Under the pieces are notes generated by a model. It was given only the letters and a program-made list of their open reading frames with translations. It was not told where the DNA came from and searched no databases. This document shows, in pieces, positions 1 through 7,836 of a stretch of 64,000 bases of DNA (the first letter of the stretch is position 1; the number at the start of each line of letters is the position of its first letter). The DNA is taken from NCBI RefSeq assembly GCF_003971065.1, contig NZ_RYDV01000007.1, positions 62,001 to 126,000 on the forward strand, read 5' to 3'. Position numbers and translations under genes: made by a program. The DNA comes from Candidimonas sp. SYP-B2681 (GTDB lineage Bacteria > Pseudomonadota > Gammaproteobacteria > Burkholderiales > Burkholderiaceae_B).

Positions 1-1358
1 GTGGCACCCAGGGCACGCGATCCAGTATCGTTGGCGACAATGCCCACCCGGGGCGCATGCCGGAAGAAGTCATAAATAAACAATCCGACCCCTATGGAAA
101 ATAAGGACGCACACGCAATCAACATAAGGAAATGCACCTGGATTTTCAGTTGTACGTCGAGGTAGCCTATGCCCATTACGCGTTCCAGATAAACCTGGCC
201 AATTCCTGCCGTGGCGAAAGACAGCGTCATGCCGAACATACCGCTGATTTGAAGCCAGAATGCCCAGTAGCCGACCGTGCTGCCCTTTTCCGGACTGTCG
301 CGAGTCATAGAGGGCATGGCGTACGAGATCATGGCCATGACGATCATGGCATAGGCGCCAAAAAACGCCGCATGGCCGTGCATGGCCGTAATAAGGGTTC
401 CGTGTGTCCATTTATTGATATCGGGGAAGGTGTGGGCGAGTCCCAGCAATCCGGCCCCGAAAAGGCCAAAAACCGCGCTTCCGAGAGTCCAATGCAAGGC
501 CAGGGTATTGGGATGGTTGAGTCCTGAACGGCGCATGGCCGAGTAGGCATACATCGCCATCCCCATCAGGGCGAGCGGTTCCAGCGCGCTGAAGAAGCCG
601 CCTATCGGCAGCCAATAGCCGGGTACGCCTATCCAGTAATAGTGATGTGCCGTTCCAAGAATTCCTGCTATGAACACCAGCCCGACGATGACATAAAGCC
701 ACTTTTCCATGACCTCGCGGTCGGCGCCGGAAAGGCGAATTAACAGATACGCCAGGAAGGACGCCTGGATCATTTCCCAAACACCCTCCACCCACAAATG
801 GATGGTCCACCAGCGATAATAAATCGAAACGATGTAGTTCTCGTAATGGAAAAGGGCAGGTATGTACAGGACTGCGGAACTGCCTAGGCCCAAGAGAAGC
901 ACGCCTTCGGTGGTGGTGAACCGCCCCGAGCGCTTGATGGTCATGCCAACGTTGTACAGGAACATAAGCATTACGATAACGATGACCAGCTTGTGCGGGA
1001 GAGGCTGCTCAAGGAATTTATTGCCCGTTCCATAGCGGAAAAAATAGCCAATAATGGCGGTGACGCCCATAATTGCCCATAAGCCCAGCTGGATATACGC
1101 CAACTTCACGCTATAAAGCTCAGTCCGCGATTCGTCGACCACCATCCAGTATGTCGCGCCCATGAAACCTGTCAGTAGCCATACGATTAGCAGATTGGTA
1201 TGGACTGTTTTGGTGACATCGAAGGGCATAATGTTCAGGAAAGGATCGGGCCCCAGATACTTGGTTGCCGATAGCAAGCCGAAAACGATTTGCAATCCAA
1301 ACAGTATTAAAGCCAGTGCAAAATACCAGTAAGCGACTGATTGAGATTTATAACGCAT
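1..1358 (-). CDS. norB: nitric oxide reductase large subunit NorB (C-terminus cut by window edge)
   Basis: Membrane subunit of cytochrome c-dependent NO reductase, which reduces two NO to N2O with low-spin heme b, heme b3 and FeB. I translated the minus strand from the ATG at 1358: the frame stays open for 452 codons to the window edge, so only the last residues are missing. Visible motifs are HTNLLIVWL (low-spin heme His), HLWVEGVWE (FeB His and the conserved Glu), GTAHHYYW (FeB His pair) and THGTLITAMHGHAAFF (heme b3 and heme b His). The start is preceded by GGGGAG. It lies 40 bases after norC on the same strand, as expected for a norCB operon. Sequence shows an intact gene as far as it goes. 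Confidence 0.97.
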   Translation of the reverse strand, partial: MRYKSQSVAYWYFALALILFGLQIVFGLLSATKYLGPDPFLNIMPFDVTKTVHTNLLIVWLLTGFMGATYWMVVDESRTELYSVKLAYIQLGLWAIMGVTAIIGYFFRYGTGNKFLEQPLPHKLVIVIVMLMFLYNVGMTIKRSGRFTTTEGVLLLGLGSSAVLYIPALFHYENYIVSIYYRWWTIHLWVEGVWEMIQASFLAYLLIRLSGADREVMEKWLYVIVGLVFIAGILGTAHHYYWIGVPGYWLPIGGFFSALEPLALMGMAMYAYSAMRRSGLNHPNTLALHWTLGSAVFGLFGAGLLGLAHTFPDINKWTHGTLITAMHGHAAFFGAYAMIVMAMISYAMPSMTRDSPEKGSTVGYWAFWLQISGMFGMTLSFATAGIGQVYLERVMGIGYLDVQLKIQVHFLMLIACASLFSIGVGLFIYDFFRHAPRVGIVANDTGSRALGA

Positions 1359-1398
1359 GGCAACTCCCCATTTATATGTCGAGTCTAGTTTTGGCCCG

Positions 1399-2268
1399 TT
1401 ATTTAAAACTTGCCAGATAGGCGACCAATTGATCGATCTGTTCTGGCTGGAGGTCTTTTGTATAAGTCGTGGGCATGAACGAAGTGCCGTTGGCTGAATA
1501 CATTGCTCCGGGGTGCAGATACGCGCTGGGTTCCACGATGGACTCGTGGATGAACTCTTCCACTGTTTTGGCCTTGCCTTTGTAGTTGGGTGCGGCCATT
1601 GTTTGCTGGGCGCGGGTGGCTATACCTGCCAGGGTAGGTCCTGCAAGGTTTACGCCAGGCGCAGTGGAGTGACACGCCGTACAGGCCGGAGTAACCGAGC
1701 GGAATAATGCCTCGCCTAGTGCGATGGGGTCGTTGGTGCTGGCGACTGGCGCGGCGCCCGGTGGGGTATCGCCTGCTGGCGATGGCTTCGAGCGGTCAGA
1801 TTGCTGAGCCACTGAAAGATCAGTACCTGGGATCGAGCCCCCGGAAACCAAGATCGGGCGAGGCGGCCAGCCTTGGTTATCTACCTTGCTGACCCAATCC
1901 ATGAAGGCGATGAGGTCGGTGATGTCTTGATCGTTGATGTTTTGTTTGGGCATCAGGCGGCGATGCCTGGTTTCGTCGTAAAACTGGGAAGGATCTTTCA
2001 TAAACGCGGTTAAGTAGGGAGTGCCGCGCAGCTGGGTAATTTTTGTCAGGTCGGGTGCATAGTAGGCGCCTTCTCCGAGCATGGTGTGACAATTAATACA
2101 GTTATTCTTATGCCAGACGTTCTGGCCGCGTATTACGCTGTCCGTAATGTTATGGGAGTTTGTCAGCTTGGGAAATTGACGGTGTGTATCGATGGTAAGG
2201 CCCAGAAAAACCACGACAGCAATACCGGTTGATGCCACGGCGAATAAGCGTGTTTGCTTTTTATTCAT
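1399..2268 (-). CDS. norC: NorC-type cytochrome c with an extra C-terminal cytochrome c domain
   Basis: Electron-accepting subunit of NO reductase, 289 residues, about twice the usual NorC length (near 150). Residues 8-25 form the membrane anchor. The first domain is canonical NorC: heme site CINCH at 57-61, axial Met in RRLMPKQ near 106, and the NorC-like end GWPPRPILV. A Pro/Ser/Ala-rich linker (about 150-180) leads to a second class I cytochrome c domain with CTACH at 196-200 and a probable axial Met in SFMPTTY near 265. The second heme domain presumably relays electrons from a periplasmic donor (inference). It is directly upstream of norB. Identity as NorC is firm; the role of the second heme is not known from sequence. 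Confidence 0.93.
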   Translation of the reverse strand: MNKKQTRLFAVASTGIAVVVFLGLTIDTHRQFPKLTNSHNITDSVIRGQNVWHKNNCINCHTMLGEGAYYAPDLTKITQLRGTPYLTAFMKDPSQFYDETRHRRLMPKQNINDQDITDLIAFMDWVSKVDNQGWPPRPILVSGGSIPGTDLSVAQQSDRSKPSPAGDTPPGAAPVASTNDPIALGEALFRSVTPACTACHSTAPGVNLAGPTLAGIATRAQQTMAAPNYKGKAKTVEEFIHESIVEPSAYLHPGAMYSANGTSFMPTTYTKDLQPEQIDQLVAYLASFK

Positions 2269-2280
2269 GGGAGCCTCCGC

Positions 2281-2406
2281 CTATACGCCTATACCAGACC
2301 AATATTTGACTGAAATATAGGCAGCATAAAAAATAGCCGCGGCCCCAAGCAAAAGCACTGCATTGCTGACGATTTTTAGTGTTTGATATAGCGTCGAACC
2401 TTGCAT
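2281..2406 (-). CDS. 41-residue single-helix membrane peptide of the nor operon
   Basis: A small gene ending 12 bases before the norC start, on the same strand. The ATG at 2406 is preceded by a run of six G (GGGGGG) that can serve as ribosome binding site; a longer in-frame reading from 2490 is less likely because it adds residues without a signal or helix. The product starts MQGSTLYQTLKIVSN and has one hydrophobic helix at about 13-33, followed by KYWSGIGV. Size and position resemble the small accessory subunits of heme-copper oxidases such as CcoQ, but I recognise no family. Role as an assembly or stability factor of NorBC is inference from context only. Confidence 0.7.
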   Translation of the reverse strand: MQGSTLYQTLKIVSNAVLLLGAAAIFYAAYISVKYWSGIGV

Positions 2407-2512
2407 GAGTACACCCCCCGTAATTGACCAAAAACCTATGGTGAAACGAACTGGAGATTCAGCATGACGAAAGCATTGCTGTAGACACACTAACTGCTTA
2501 TTGATAGGTTAG

Positions 2513-2532
2513 TTGTAACGTTTGTTAACGTT
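2513..2532. promoter_or_regulatory. 10-bp tandem direct repeat upstream of the nor genes
   Basis: TTGTAACGTT is followed immediately by TGTTAACGTT, two mismatches in ten. The pair sits about 107 bases upstream of the first nor gene, in the gap after the glycosyltransferase gene. Repeats one helical turn apart suggest a protein site. No sigma-54 promoter, NorR site or canonical FNR/DNR box was recognised here, so the regulator is unknown. Confidence 0.3.
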
Positions 2533-2548
2533 GTCGCTATTTGGTCGA

Positions 2549-4231
2549 TCAACCGGTACGGTATCGGTCTGCGCATTTTCTTTTTGGCGGGATAATTGCC
2601 CAATGCAAATCGATGACAGGGCTTTTTTTCGATGACCACTGAATGGCTGCCACACCATGCCAGTCGGCCAAATTGAAAAGATTTTTGAGGGCCCGCCCCG
2701 GCTCTCCCTTTGTCAGTCGGCTATGCACGACTAATGCTCCGCAATCAAGCGAGGTGGCAGGATCAAGCCAGGGCGATTCTGCATAGTCAGCATTAATGAA
2801 TACTTCAACGCCTGGGCCGCTATTGACAGCGACATTCCCGCCTAGCCAGGTATCGGAGACAACGAGCGCCAAGGGGGATTCAGGAATGTGCTTTCGCCAG
2901 ATAGCATTCATTTCGGTGGCGATGGCAGGCCCAGGAAACGTAGAGCGCGCGTCTCGCCCCGAATGCCAGGCCAGGGGGCCTCGTGCGGCGGCATAAACCA
3001 CCGCCATTAAAATATGTAAAGCTATGACCAGCATGGCAATGCGTCGCAAATTAACCTGCTCGTTCCCATACATCCATCGCAGCGCATAGAAGGCATATAG
3101 AATAAAAAACGTGGTCGCCCACGATGCCTGCAATCTGGTTCCCAGGATAGCGGAAATCAACACAGTCAGGACCATCGGGGCAAGCCCGACCCATAGCAGG
3201 AAGGAACGATCCCACCCCGACAAACTGGTCCAATATGAAGCTGTGTCTTGCCCTCCAATAGATGGCACCGCCGCGCTAGCTGACTTCCGGGTCGTTTGCC
3301 ACAAGATAAGCATGACAACAAGCATCGGGCTCAGGCGCGCGCATTGATCTAACGCGAACTTAAAAAGGTGTACCAAGGCGTCTAGATGGCTTTGTGCTTC
3401 CAGCGCCGTGTCGGCGTAGCGGAAGGGTTGGAAAGCGTTAAGCACAAGCCAGTAAGCATGTGGTGAGCTCACCAGTAAGAAAGTGCCGAGGGCGCCCGCA
3501 ATACCCTTAAGGTTGCGAGAATCGTTGAAGCTGCCTTGTCGAAGCATAAAGCAGAAAAACGCTGCGAACTGAATGACGGCGCTGTATTTGGTCATGATGG
3601 CGATAGCACTGACAGCGCCTAACCACAACCATGTGCCAAGCCGTTGGTAGCGCAGTGCGCGGTAAAACAGCCACGTAGCGGCGGCTATTGACCATAACTG
3701 CGCCGTGTTGTGGTTAAAAATAGTGCCGCGCAAGGAAAAATAGATCGTTGTCGACAGAAGCAGCATTACGATGAAGGCCTTGCGCGGCGTCGTGAATTCG
3801 CGCCCCAGCAACCACACGAACCATAAAGCAAGGGTCGAGCATAATTGCCCGGCAAAAAACGTGAGCCAAACTGACCGGCCGAACAACTGCGTCAGACCAT
3901 ACATGACCCATGACGGGAACGGAGGGTGCTTGTAATATCCCAACTCGAGACTGGAGGCCCATACCAGTTCTTCCATCCCGTCCAAGTCGGGCGCAAGGTG
4001 ACTAATAGCGCACAGTAGTGTCCACAATGCCACCATACCTGCCAAAAATAGCAGTACTTGCAGATTCAATAAGGATAAGGCGGTTTCGTTTTTGCTCAGT
4101 GCAACGTCGTTAGGCTCGCCGGCACTGGCGCTTTTGGTTTGGTAAATAGGCCGCATATCCGAGTGTTCCGAGGAAAATGTCGAATTGTAAGCGGAGCCCG
4201 AAAATATCGTTTGAAACTTTTCATGTTTCAT
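2549..4231 (-). CDS. GT39-family membrane glycosyltransferase (ArnT/PMT type)
   Basis: A 560-residue integral membrane protein with roughly a dozen hydrophobic helices from about residue 55. The first periplasmic loop reads LDGMEELVWA then LGYYKHPPFPSW, where the acidic residue and the YxHPP motif match ArnT-like and other polyprenyl-phosphate-sugar transferases. Such enzymes move a sugar from undecaprenyl phosphate to lipid A or other envelope targets; the substrate cannot be read from the sequence. The first 50 residues are hydrophilic and a second Met at residue 26 (4156) is an alternative start; neither has a strong ribosome site. It lies between nirK (divergent) and the nor genes (same strand) without an obvious link to denitrification. 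Confidence 0.85.
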   Translation of the reverse strand: MKHEKFQTIFSGSAYNSTFSSEHSDMRPIYQTKSASAGEPNDVALSKNETALSLLNLQVLLFLAGMVALWTLLCAISHLAPDLDGMEELVWASSLELGYYKHPPFPSWVMYGLTQLFGRSVWLTFFAGQLCSTLALWFVWLLGREFTTPRKAFIVMLLLSTTIYFSLRGTIFNHNTAQLWSIAAATWLFYRALRYQRLGTWLWLGAVSAIAIMTKYSAVIQFAAFFCFMLRQGSFNDSRNLKGIAGALGTFLLVSSPHAYWLVLNAFQPFRYADTALEAQSHLDALVHLFKFALDQCARLSPMLVVMLILWQTTRKSASAAVPSIGGQDTASYWTSLSGWDRSFLLWVGLAPMVLTVLISAILGTRLQASWATTFFILYAFYALRWMYGNEQVNLRRIAMLVIALHILMAVVYAAARGPLAWHSGRDARSTFPGPAIATEMNAIWRKHIPESPLALVVSDTWLGGNVAVNSGPGVEVFINADYAESPWLDPATSLDCGALVVHSRLTKGEPGRALKNLFNLADWHGVAAIQWSSKKSPVIDLHWAIIPPKRKCADRYRTG

Positions 4232-4359
4232 ATACTATTTGCTAACGTCGAGGTGTCAGCATGATGCCTCGGCGGGTGCCTCGCTTGTCCAAAGCAATGA
4301 CTACCGCTTACAGGCAGTCATCTCATACCGCCCTTACCGAACCCCTGCAGGAGCCTTAC

Positions 4360-5748
4360 ATGAAACTATTTTCATTGTTTTTCGCTTTTGTCTGCTCATT
4401 CGGTGCCGCCGTGCCGGCGTTTGCAGCCGATGCCCCGCTGGTTCGGGGCGGCGTCACATATCAGCCCACTATTACCTTTACCTTGCGCACTAATATTGCC
4501 GACGGCAAGCTGGTGTTTATGGGCGACGCCGGCGCTATTGCGGGTAAAATCAACCCCGATCTGCAAGTTCCTGAGAACGCTGTCGTTCAAATCAATCTGG
4601 TGAACGGCGATGGCGCCATTCACGATATCAGCGTGCCGGAATTTGGCGCGAAGTCAGACGAGATTGCCGGTAAAGAGGCCGCTACAGCCATTGTTTTTCG
4701 AGCCAATAAAAACGGTACATTCGAATATCTTTGTACGTTGCCGGGTCACAAGGCGGCCGGCATGTTTGGCAAGCTTATTGTTGGTGAACCTCAAGCGCAG
4801 ATTAAAAGCGATGCGCTCGATATTGCCCAGGATCCCACCGCGGTCGGCGAACCTGTTGGCAAGCGTGAACCCCGAAGCCTTACGGTAGATCTGGAAACTA
4901 CCGAGGTCGTAGGACAACTTGCCAGCGGCAGTACCTACAAGTACTGGACCTTTAACGACAAAGTCCCGGGCCCATTTATTCGTGTCCGAGTCGGCGACAC
5001 CGTTACCGTCAACCTTTCGAACGCCAAAGAAGCCACTCATATTCACTCGGTGGATTTCCATGCCGTGACCGGGCCTGGAGGCGGTGCTGCGGTAACGCAG
5101 GTTCCTCCCGGTCAAACCAAAAGCTTCACATTCAAGGCATTGCATCCCGGGCTGTTCGTTTATCACTGCGCGACTCCCATGGTTGCTCAACATATTACGA
5201 ACGGCATGTACGGGATGATACTTGTCGAGCCAGAGGGTGGACTATCCAAAGTTGACCGAGAATTCTACGTGATGCAGGGCGAACTTTACACGGCCCAAAA
5301 GCATGGTTCGCTAGGGCTACAGGAATTCTCGCTGCAAAAGCTTTTGGACGAGAATCCTGAGCACCTGATGTTTAACGGATCTCCAAGTGCTCTGACCGAA
5401 AAGTACAAGCTGCAGGCTAACGTGGGTGAATCGGTGCGTATCTTTTTCGGCGTGGGCGGACCGAACCTAACGTCAAGCTTCCATGTGATTGGGGAAGTAT
5501 TTGACAAGGTTTACAACCAGGCCTCGCTCACGAGTCCTCCGCTGACCGACGTGCAGACTACGCTGGTACCTCCCGGCGGGGCCGCCATGGTGGAATTCAA
5601 GGTGGACGTTCCCGGAAATTATATTCTTGTCGATCATGCACTTTCACGGCTTGAAAAAGGGCTGTCGGGGATACTTACCGTCACGGGCAAACAGGATCCC
5701 GCGATCTTCCATTCAAGCGAGAAAATAGATCACTCTTCCGGCCATTAA
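4360..5748 (+). CDS. nirK: copper nitrite reductase NirK with an N-terminal cupredoxin domain
   Basis: Periplasmic nitrite reductase (NO2- to NO), 462 residues against about 340-380 for ordinary NirK. I chose the ATG at 4360 because AGGAG lies 7 bases upstream and a signal peptide follows, cleaved near AFA-AD at 22/23. Residues about 30-143 are an extra cupredoxin with a complete type 1 copper set, H88, C125, H130 and M135. The NirK core follows: type 1 ligands H229, C270, H278, M283; type 2 ligands H234, H269, H426; catalytic D232 and H375. SSFHVIGE and LVDH place the core in the AniA-like class. The architecture recalls the Hyphomicrobium denitrificans enzyme (known family example). It is divergent from the GT39 gene and ends at a strong terminator. 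Confidence 0.96.
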   Translation: MKLFSLFFAFVCSFGAAVPAFAADAPLVRGGVTYQPTITFTLRTNIADGKLVFMGDAGAIAGKINPDLQVPENAVVQINLVNGDGAIHDISVPEFGAKSDEIAGKEAATAIVFRANKNGTFEYLCTLPGHKAAGMFGKLIVGEPQAQIKSDALDIAQDPTAVGEPVGKREPRSLTVDLETTEVVGQLASGSTYKYWTFNDKVPGPFIRVRVGDTVTVNLSNAKEATHIHSVDFHAVTGPGGGAAVTQVPPGQTKSFTFKALHPGLFVYHCATPMVAQHITNGMYGMILVEPEGGLSKVDREFYVMQGELYTAQKHGSLGLQEFSLQKLLDENPEHLMFNGSPSALTEKYKLQANVGESVRIFFGVGGPNLTSSFHVIGEVFDKVYNQASLTSPPLTDVQTTLVPPGGAAMVEFKVDVPGNYILVDHALSRLEKGLSGILTVTGKQDPAIFHSSEKIDHSSGH

Positions 5749-5763
5749 TTAGGTAGGCAGCCG

Positions 5764-5790
5764 AATCCGCCCGTTTAGCGGGCGGATTTT
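5764..5790 (+). terminator. rho-independent terminator of nirK
   Basis: Perfect 10-bp stem AATCCGCCCG / CGGGCGGATT with a five-base loop, followed by a short T run, 16 bases after the nirK stop codon. Confidence 0.9.
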
Positions 5791-5882
5791 CGTGGTGCTT
5801 GGTAATAGAGGGAAGGGACAGTAGGAACAGCGCTTGCTAGGATCAGTTCGTTGCAATCGGCTCACGGCTGAAGGAGATCCGC

Positions 5883-6413
5883 ATGACTTGGCAGGCGTTA
5901 TTTGGCGAGCGAGCCACTACCAAAATCGCAGCAGTGTTTGATACTGAAGGGGCGGCCTGCGCCACTGCCGATTCATTGAAAGACAAGGCGGGGCTCCAAT
6001 CAACACAAGTATTACTCGTCGGACCAGACGAAAAAGAATATGCAAAAAAACTTGAGCCTGAACCGCAAGGAATCATAAGAACGGCGATCCGTTCGCATCT
6101 ATTGCTCGGTTTGGCCGGGCTGGTAGCCGGTGGGCTGCTGTGGATGGCGTTTTATTCTGCAGACATTCCCGCAATTCAAAGTTCGCGGGCCCTAAGCGCG
6201 TTAGCTTTTCTTTTCTTTGGGGCCGTAGCCGGCTTGTTGCTGGGCGGCTTGCTGACCTCCCGCCCGGATCACCAATTGGTCATACAGCGTGTACAAACCG
6301 CCATTGATGATGGTCATTGGTCCTTGATAATCCATCCGCGTAATGAGCGCGAGTGCGATGCGGTGATGGTCTCACTGGCGGAGTCAGGCGCTGAAATCGT
6401 GCGCAGTGTGTGA
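5883..6413 (+). CDS. unknown two-helix membrane protein
   Basis: A 176-residue protein with a soluble N-terminal domain (about 1-65), two hydrophobic helices at about 70-92 and 104-127 rich in Gly/Ala/Leu, and a soluble C-terminal domain (about 130-176, ending AESGAEIVRSV). The ATG at 5883 is preceded by AAGGAGATCCGC, a good ribosome site. The outer parts resemble the alpha/beta ferredoxin-like folds of general-stress membrane proteins, but I do not recognise the family. It stands alone between the nirK terminator and a lipoprotein gene. Confidence 0.75.
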   Translation: MTWQALFGERATTKIAAVFDTEGAACATADSLKDKAGLQSTQVLLVGPDEKEYAKKLEPEPQGIIRTAIRSHLLLGLAGLVAGGLLWMAFYSADIPAIQSSRALSALAFLFFGAVAGLLLGGLLTSRPDHQLVIQRVQTAIDDGHWSLIIHPRNERECDAVMVSLAESGAEIVRSV

Positions 6414-6565
6414 GCCGACTTTATGCAAGCATCGCAGATTTACTCATCGTCTTCCAGAATGCTGTAATCTGTTCATCGGCGAATCGGCTGCCACATGTTT
6501 CAGCTGATGCGGTAGTCGAGGGTACAAGATAGCGGCAGTAGCGCTGCTGGAACGATGAGAGTGTT

Positions 6566-7018
6566 ATGGAAAAACGAAATAGAAGGGGGGGCGCAGTCGC
6601 GCTCACGATATGCGGATTGTTGGCGGGGGCGTTATCTGGATGCACGCCCATGCTTGCGGGCCAGATGGCCGAAGCCGGCTATAAGGTGGCGAAAACCACA
6701 CTGAGTGGTCCTGACGTGTCCGCTGCAGGGGCTGACGAACGCCAGAAAAAGTTGCAGTCGATTTTGAACTCTGTCGACGTAGGACAAGACATTGCACCGA
6801 TTCTTGAGGAAATAGGCGAACCACCTAAAGAAAAGTCCGGTAATACATACGGGTTTACGTGCTACCAGTATTCGGCGGTCTACTCCGATACCGAAGCGGC
6901 TGTCATCGTGGCGAAGGACAGCAGAGTCGCCTTTTACGGGAATTCACGTTGCAGCGTTGAAATGCAAGATGCCAACTTCAAGAAAGAAGGTAAGTACATG
7001 GGGAACGCTGCGTTGTGA
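6566..7018 (+). CDS. small lipoprotein of unknown function
   Basis: A 150-residue protein with a lipoprotein signal: basic MEKRNRR, hydrophobic stretch, then lipobox LSGC with the lipidated Cys at about 26. The mature part has GQDIAPILEEIGEPP followed by TYGFTCYQYSAVYSD. This short helix plus beta-sheet layout resembles BamE/SmpA-like folds, but I cannot assign a family. Two Cys (in FTCYQY and SRCSVEM) could form a periplasmic disulfide. The ribosome site is weak (GAGAG about 6 bases upstream). It is probably anchored to the outer membrane, since the residue after the lipidated Cys is Thr rather than Asp. Confidence 0.8.
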   Translation: MEKRNRRGGAVALTICGLLAGALSGCTPMLAGQMAEAGYKVAKTTLSGPDVSAAGADERQKKLQSILNSVDVGQDIAPILEEIGEPPKEKSGNTYGFTCYQYSAVYSDTEAAVIVAKDSRVAFYGNSRCSVEMQDANFKKEGKYMGNAAL

Positions 7019-7114
7019 CCCAGACATCGGATTTGAAAAGATCGCCGGACTTCATGACGGTTTGCGCGATTCCTTCATTACTATAAGCGTCAGCCTATCT
7101 GGGACACGTGAAAG

Positions 7115-7151
7115 AAGAGCCGAATCTTGTGCAATACAAGATGCGGCTCTT
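7115..7151. terminator. long intergenic hairpin between convergent genes
   Basis: A 16-bp stem with one mismatch (AAGAGCCGAATCTTGT / ACAAGATGCGGCTCTT) and a five-base loop, between the lipoprotein gene and the convergent csbD-like gene. There is no clear T run, so it may be a transcript-stabilising hairpin or a two-way terminator. Confidence 0.55.
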
Positions 7152-7230
7152 AAGACCGTCGCAACTTGCTCTCTGATGTATGGAGGCCAGTCAGATTAAG
7201 CGTCGCTCACTGACTTTTTCGGCAAGGAAA

Positions 7231-7413
7231 TTATTTTTTTACTGATTCGCGAATTGCGTCTTTTGCCTCGCCCGTTTTACGTTGTATGGTCCCACCGGCC
7301 TTTTCGGCCTTGCCCTCGGCTTCAGTTGTACGGCTTCCCGTAACTTTCCCTGCAGCTTCTTTCACAGTGCCCTTCACTTCTTTACCGGCGCCTTTAATGC
7401 GATCCTTATCCAT
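7231..7413 (-). CDS. CsbD-family small stress protein
   Basis: A 60-residue hydrophilic protein starting MDKDRIKGAGKEVKGTVKEA, which is the CsbD family signature. The rest consists of short Lys/Glu/Ala/Gly repeats (GKVTGS, EGKAEKAGG, KTGEAKDAIRES). CsbD proteins are abundant under general stress in many bacteria; their molecular role is unknown. The start is well supported by AGGAG eight bases upstream of the ATG. Confidence 0.92.
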   Translation of the reverse strand: MDKDRIKGAGKEVKGTVKEAAGKVTGSRTTEAEGKAEKAGGTIQRKTGEAKDAIRESVKK

Positions 7414-7469
7414 ATCAATACTCCTGAGGCCAATAACGATTTGGCAGCTAGCCGTCCAATTGTGCGGCG

Positions 7470-7703
7470 TTATTCGCCAGCAATAATTGTGCCGGTTTCA
7501 TTGTGCTCACCTGTTTTCACCGACGTCATTGAACGATTTGCATTACTTTGTCGATCGGTGAGTGGCTCCAGATCGCGGGGTGGAAGGGCATGGCTTTGCG
7601 TTGGCTGAGCGGACATGCCAACCGATTGCTTTAATGGACGTCGCTGTCCCATCGGCTCGCCATTCCTTTCGTTGCGGTCATATTTGATGCTGGATTTTGG
7701 CAT
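7470..7703 (-). CDS. 77-residue hydrophilic protein of unknown function
   Basis: The ATG at 7703 is preceded by CCTAAGGAGGGCACCGTC, an almost ideal Shine-Dalgarno at good spacing, which is the main reason to call this a gene. A longer reading of the same frame runs upstream into the end of the dehydrogenase gene and should be ignored. The product (MPKSSIKYDRNERNGEPMGQ...) is polar and low in hydrophobic residues, probably disordered, with no motif I recognise. It lies between csbD and a sorbosone-dehydrogenase-like gene, all on the minus strand, and may belong to the same stress group (inference). Confidence 0.65.
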   Translation of the reverse strand: MPKSSIKYDRNERNGEPMGQRRPLKQSVGMSAQPTQSHALPPRDLEPLTDRQSNANRSMTSVKTGEHNETGTIIAGE

Positions 7704-7836
7704 GACGGTGCCCTCCTTAGGTTGGCACGCATTAATGGCCAGCATGTGCAGTGCCTGGCGCGACGACAGCGTCAGACGCTGAATGCCTACTGGCGATGCG
7801 CAATAATGGTAGCGATTTGCCGGGGCTAGTTCAGTG

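Noticed and set aside
70-810. Minus-strand open frames at 70-411 and 412-810
   Set aside because: They run in other frames across norB, whose frame is continuous from 1358 and carries all heme and FeB ligands.
2541-2552. TTGGTCGATCAA as an FNR/DNR box for the nor genes
   Set aside because: The half-sites are two bases apart, not four, and the left half deviates from TTGAT; it also lies on the end of the glycosyltransferase gene.
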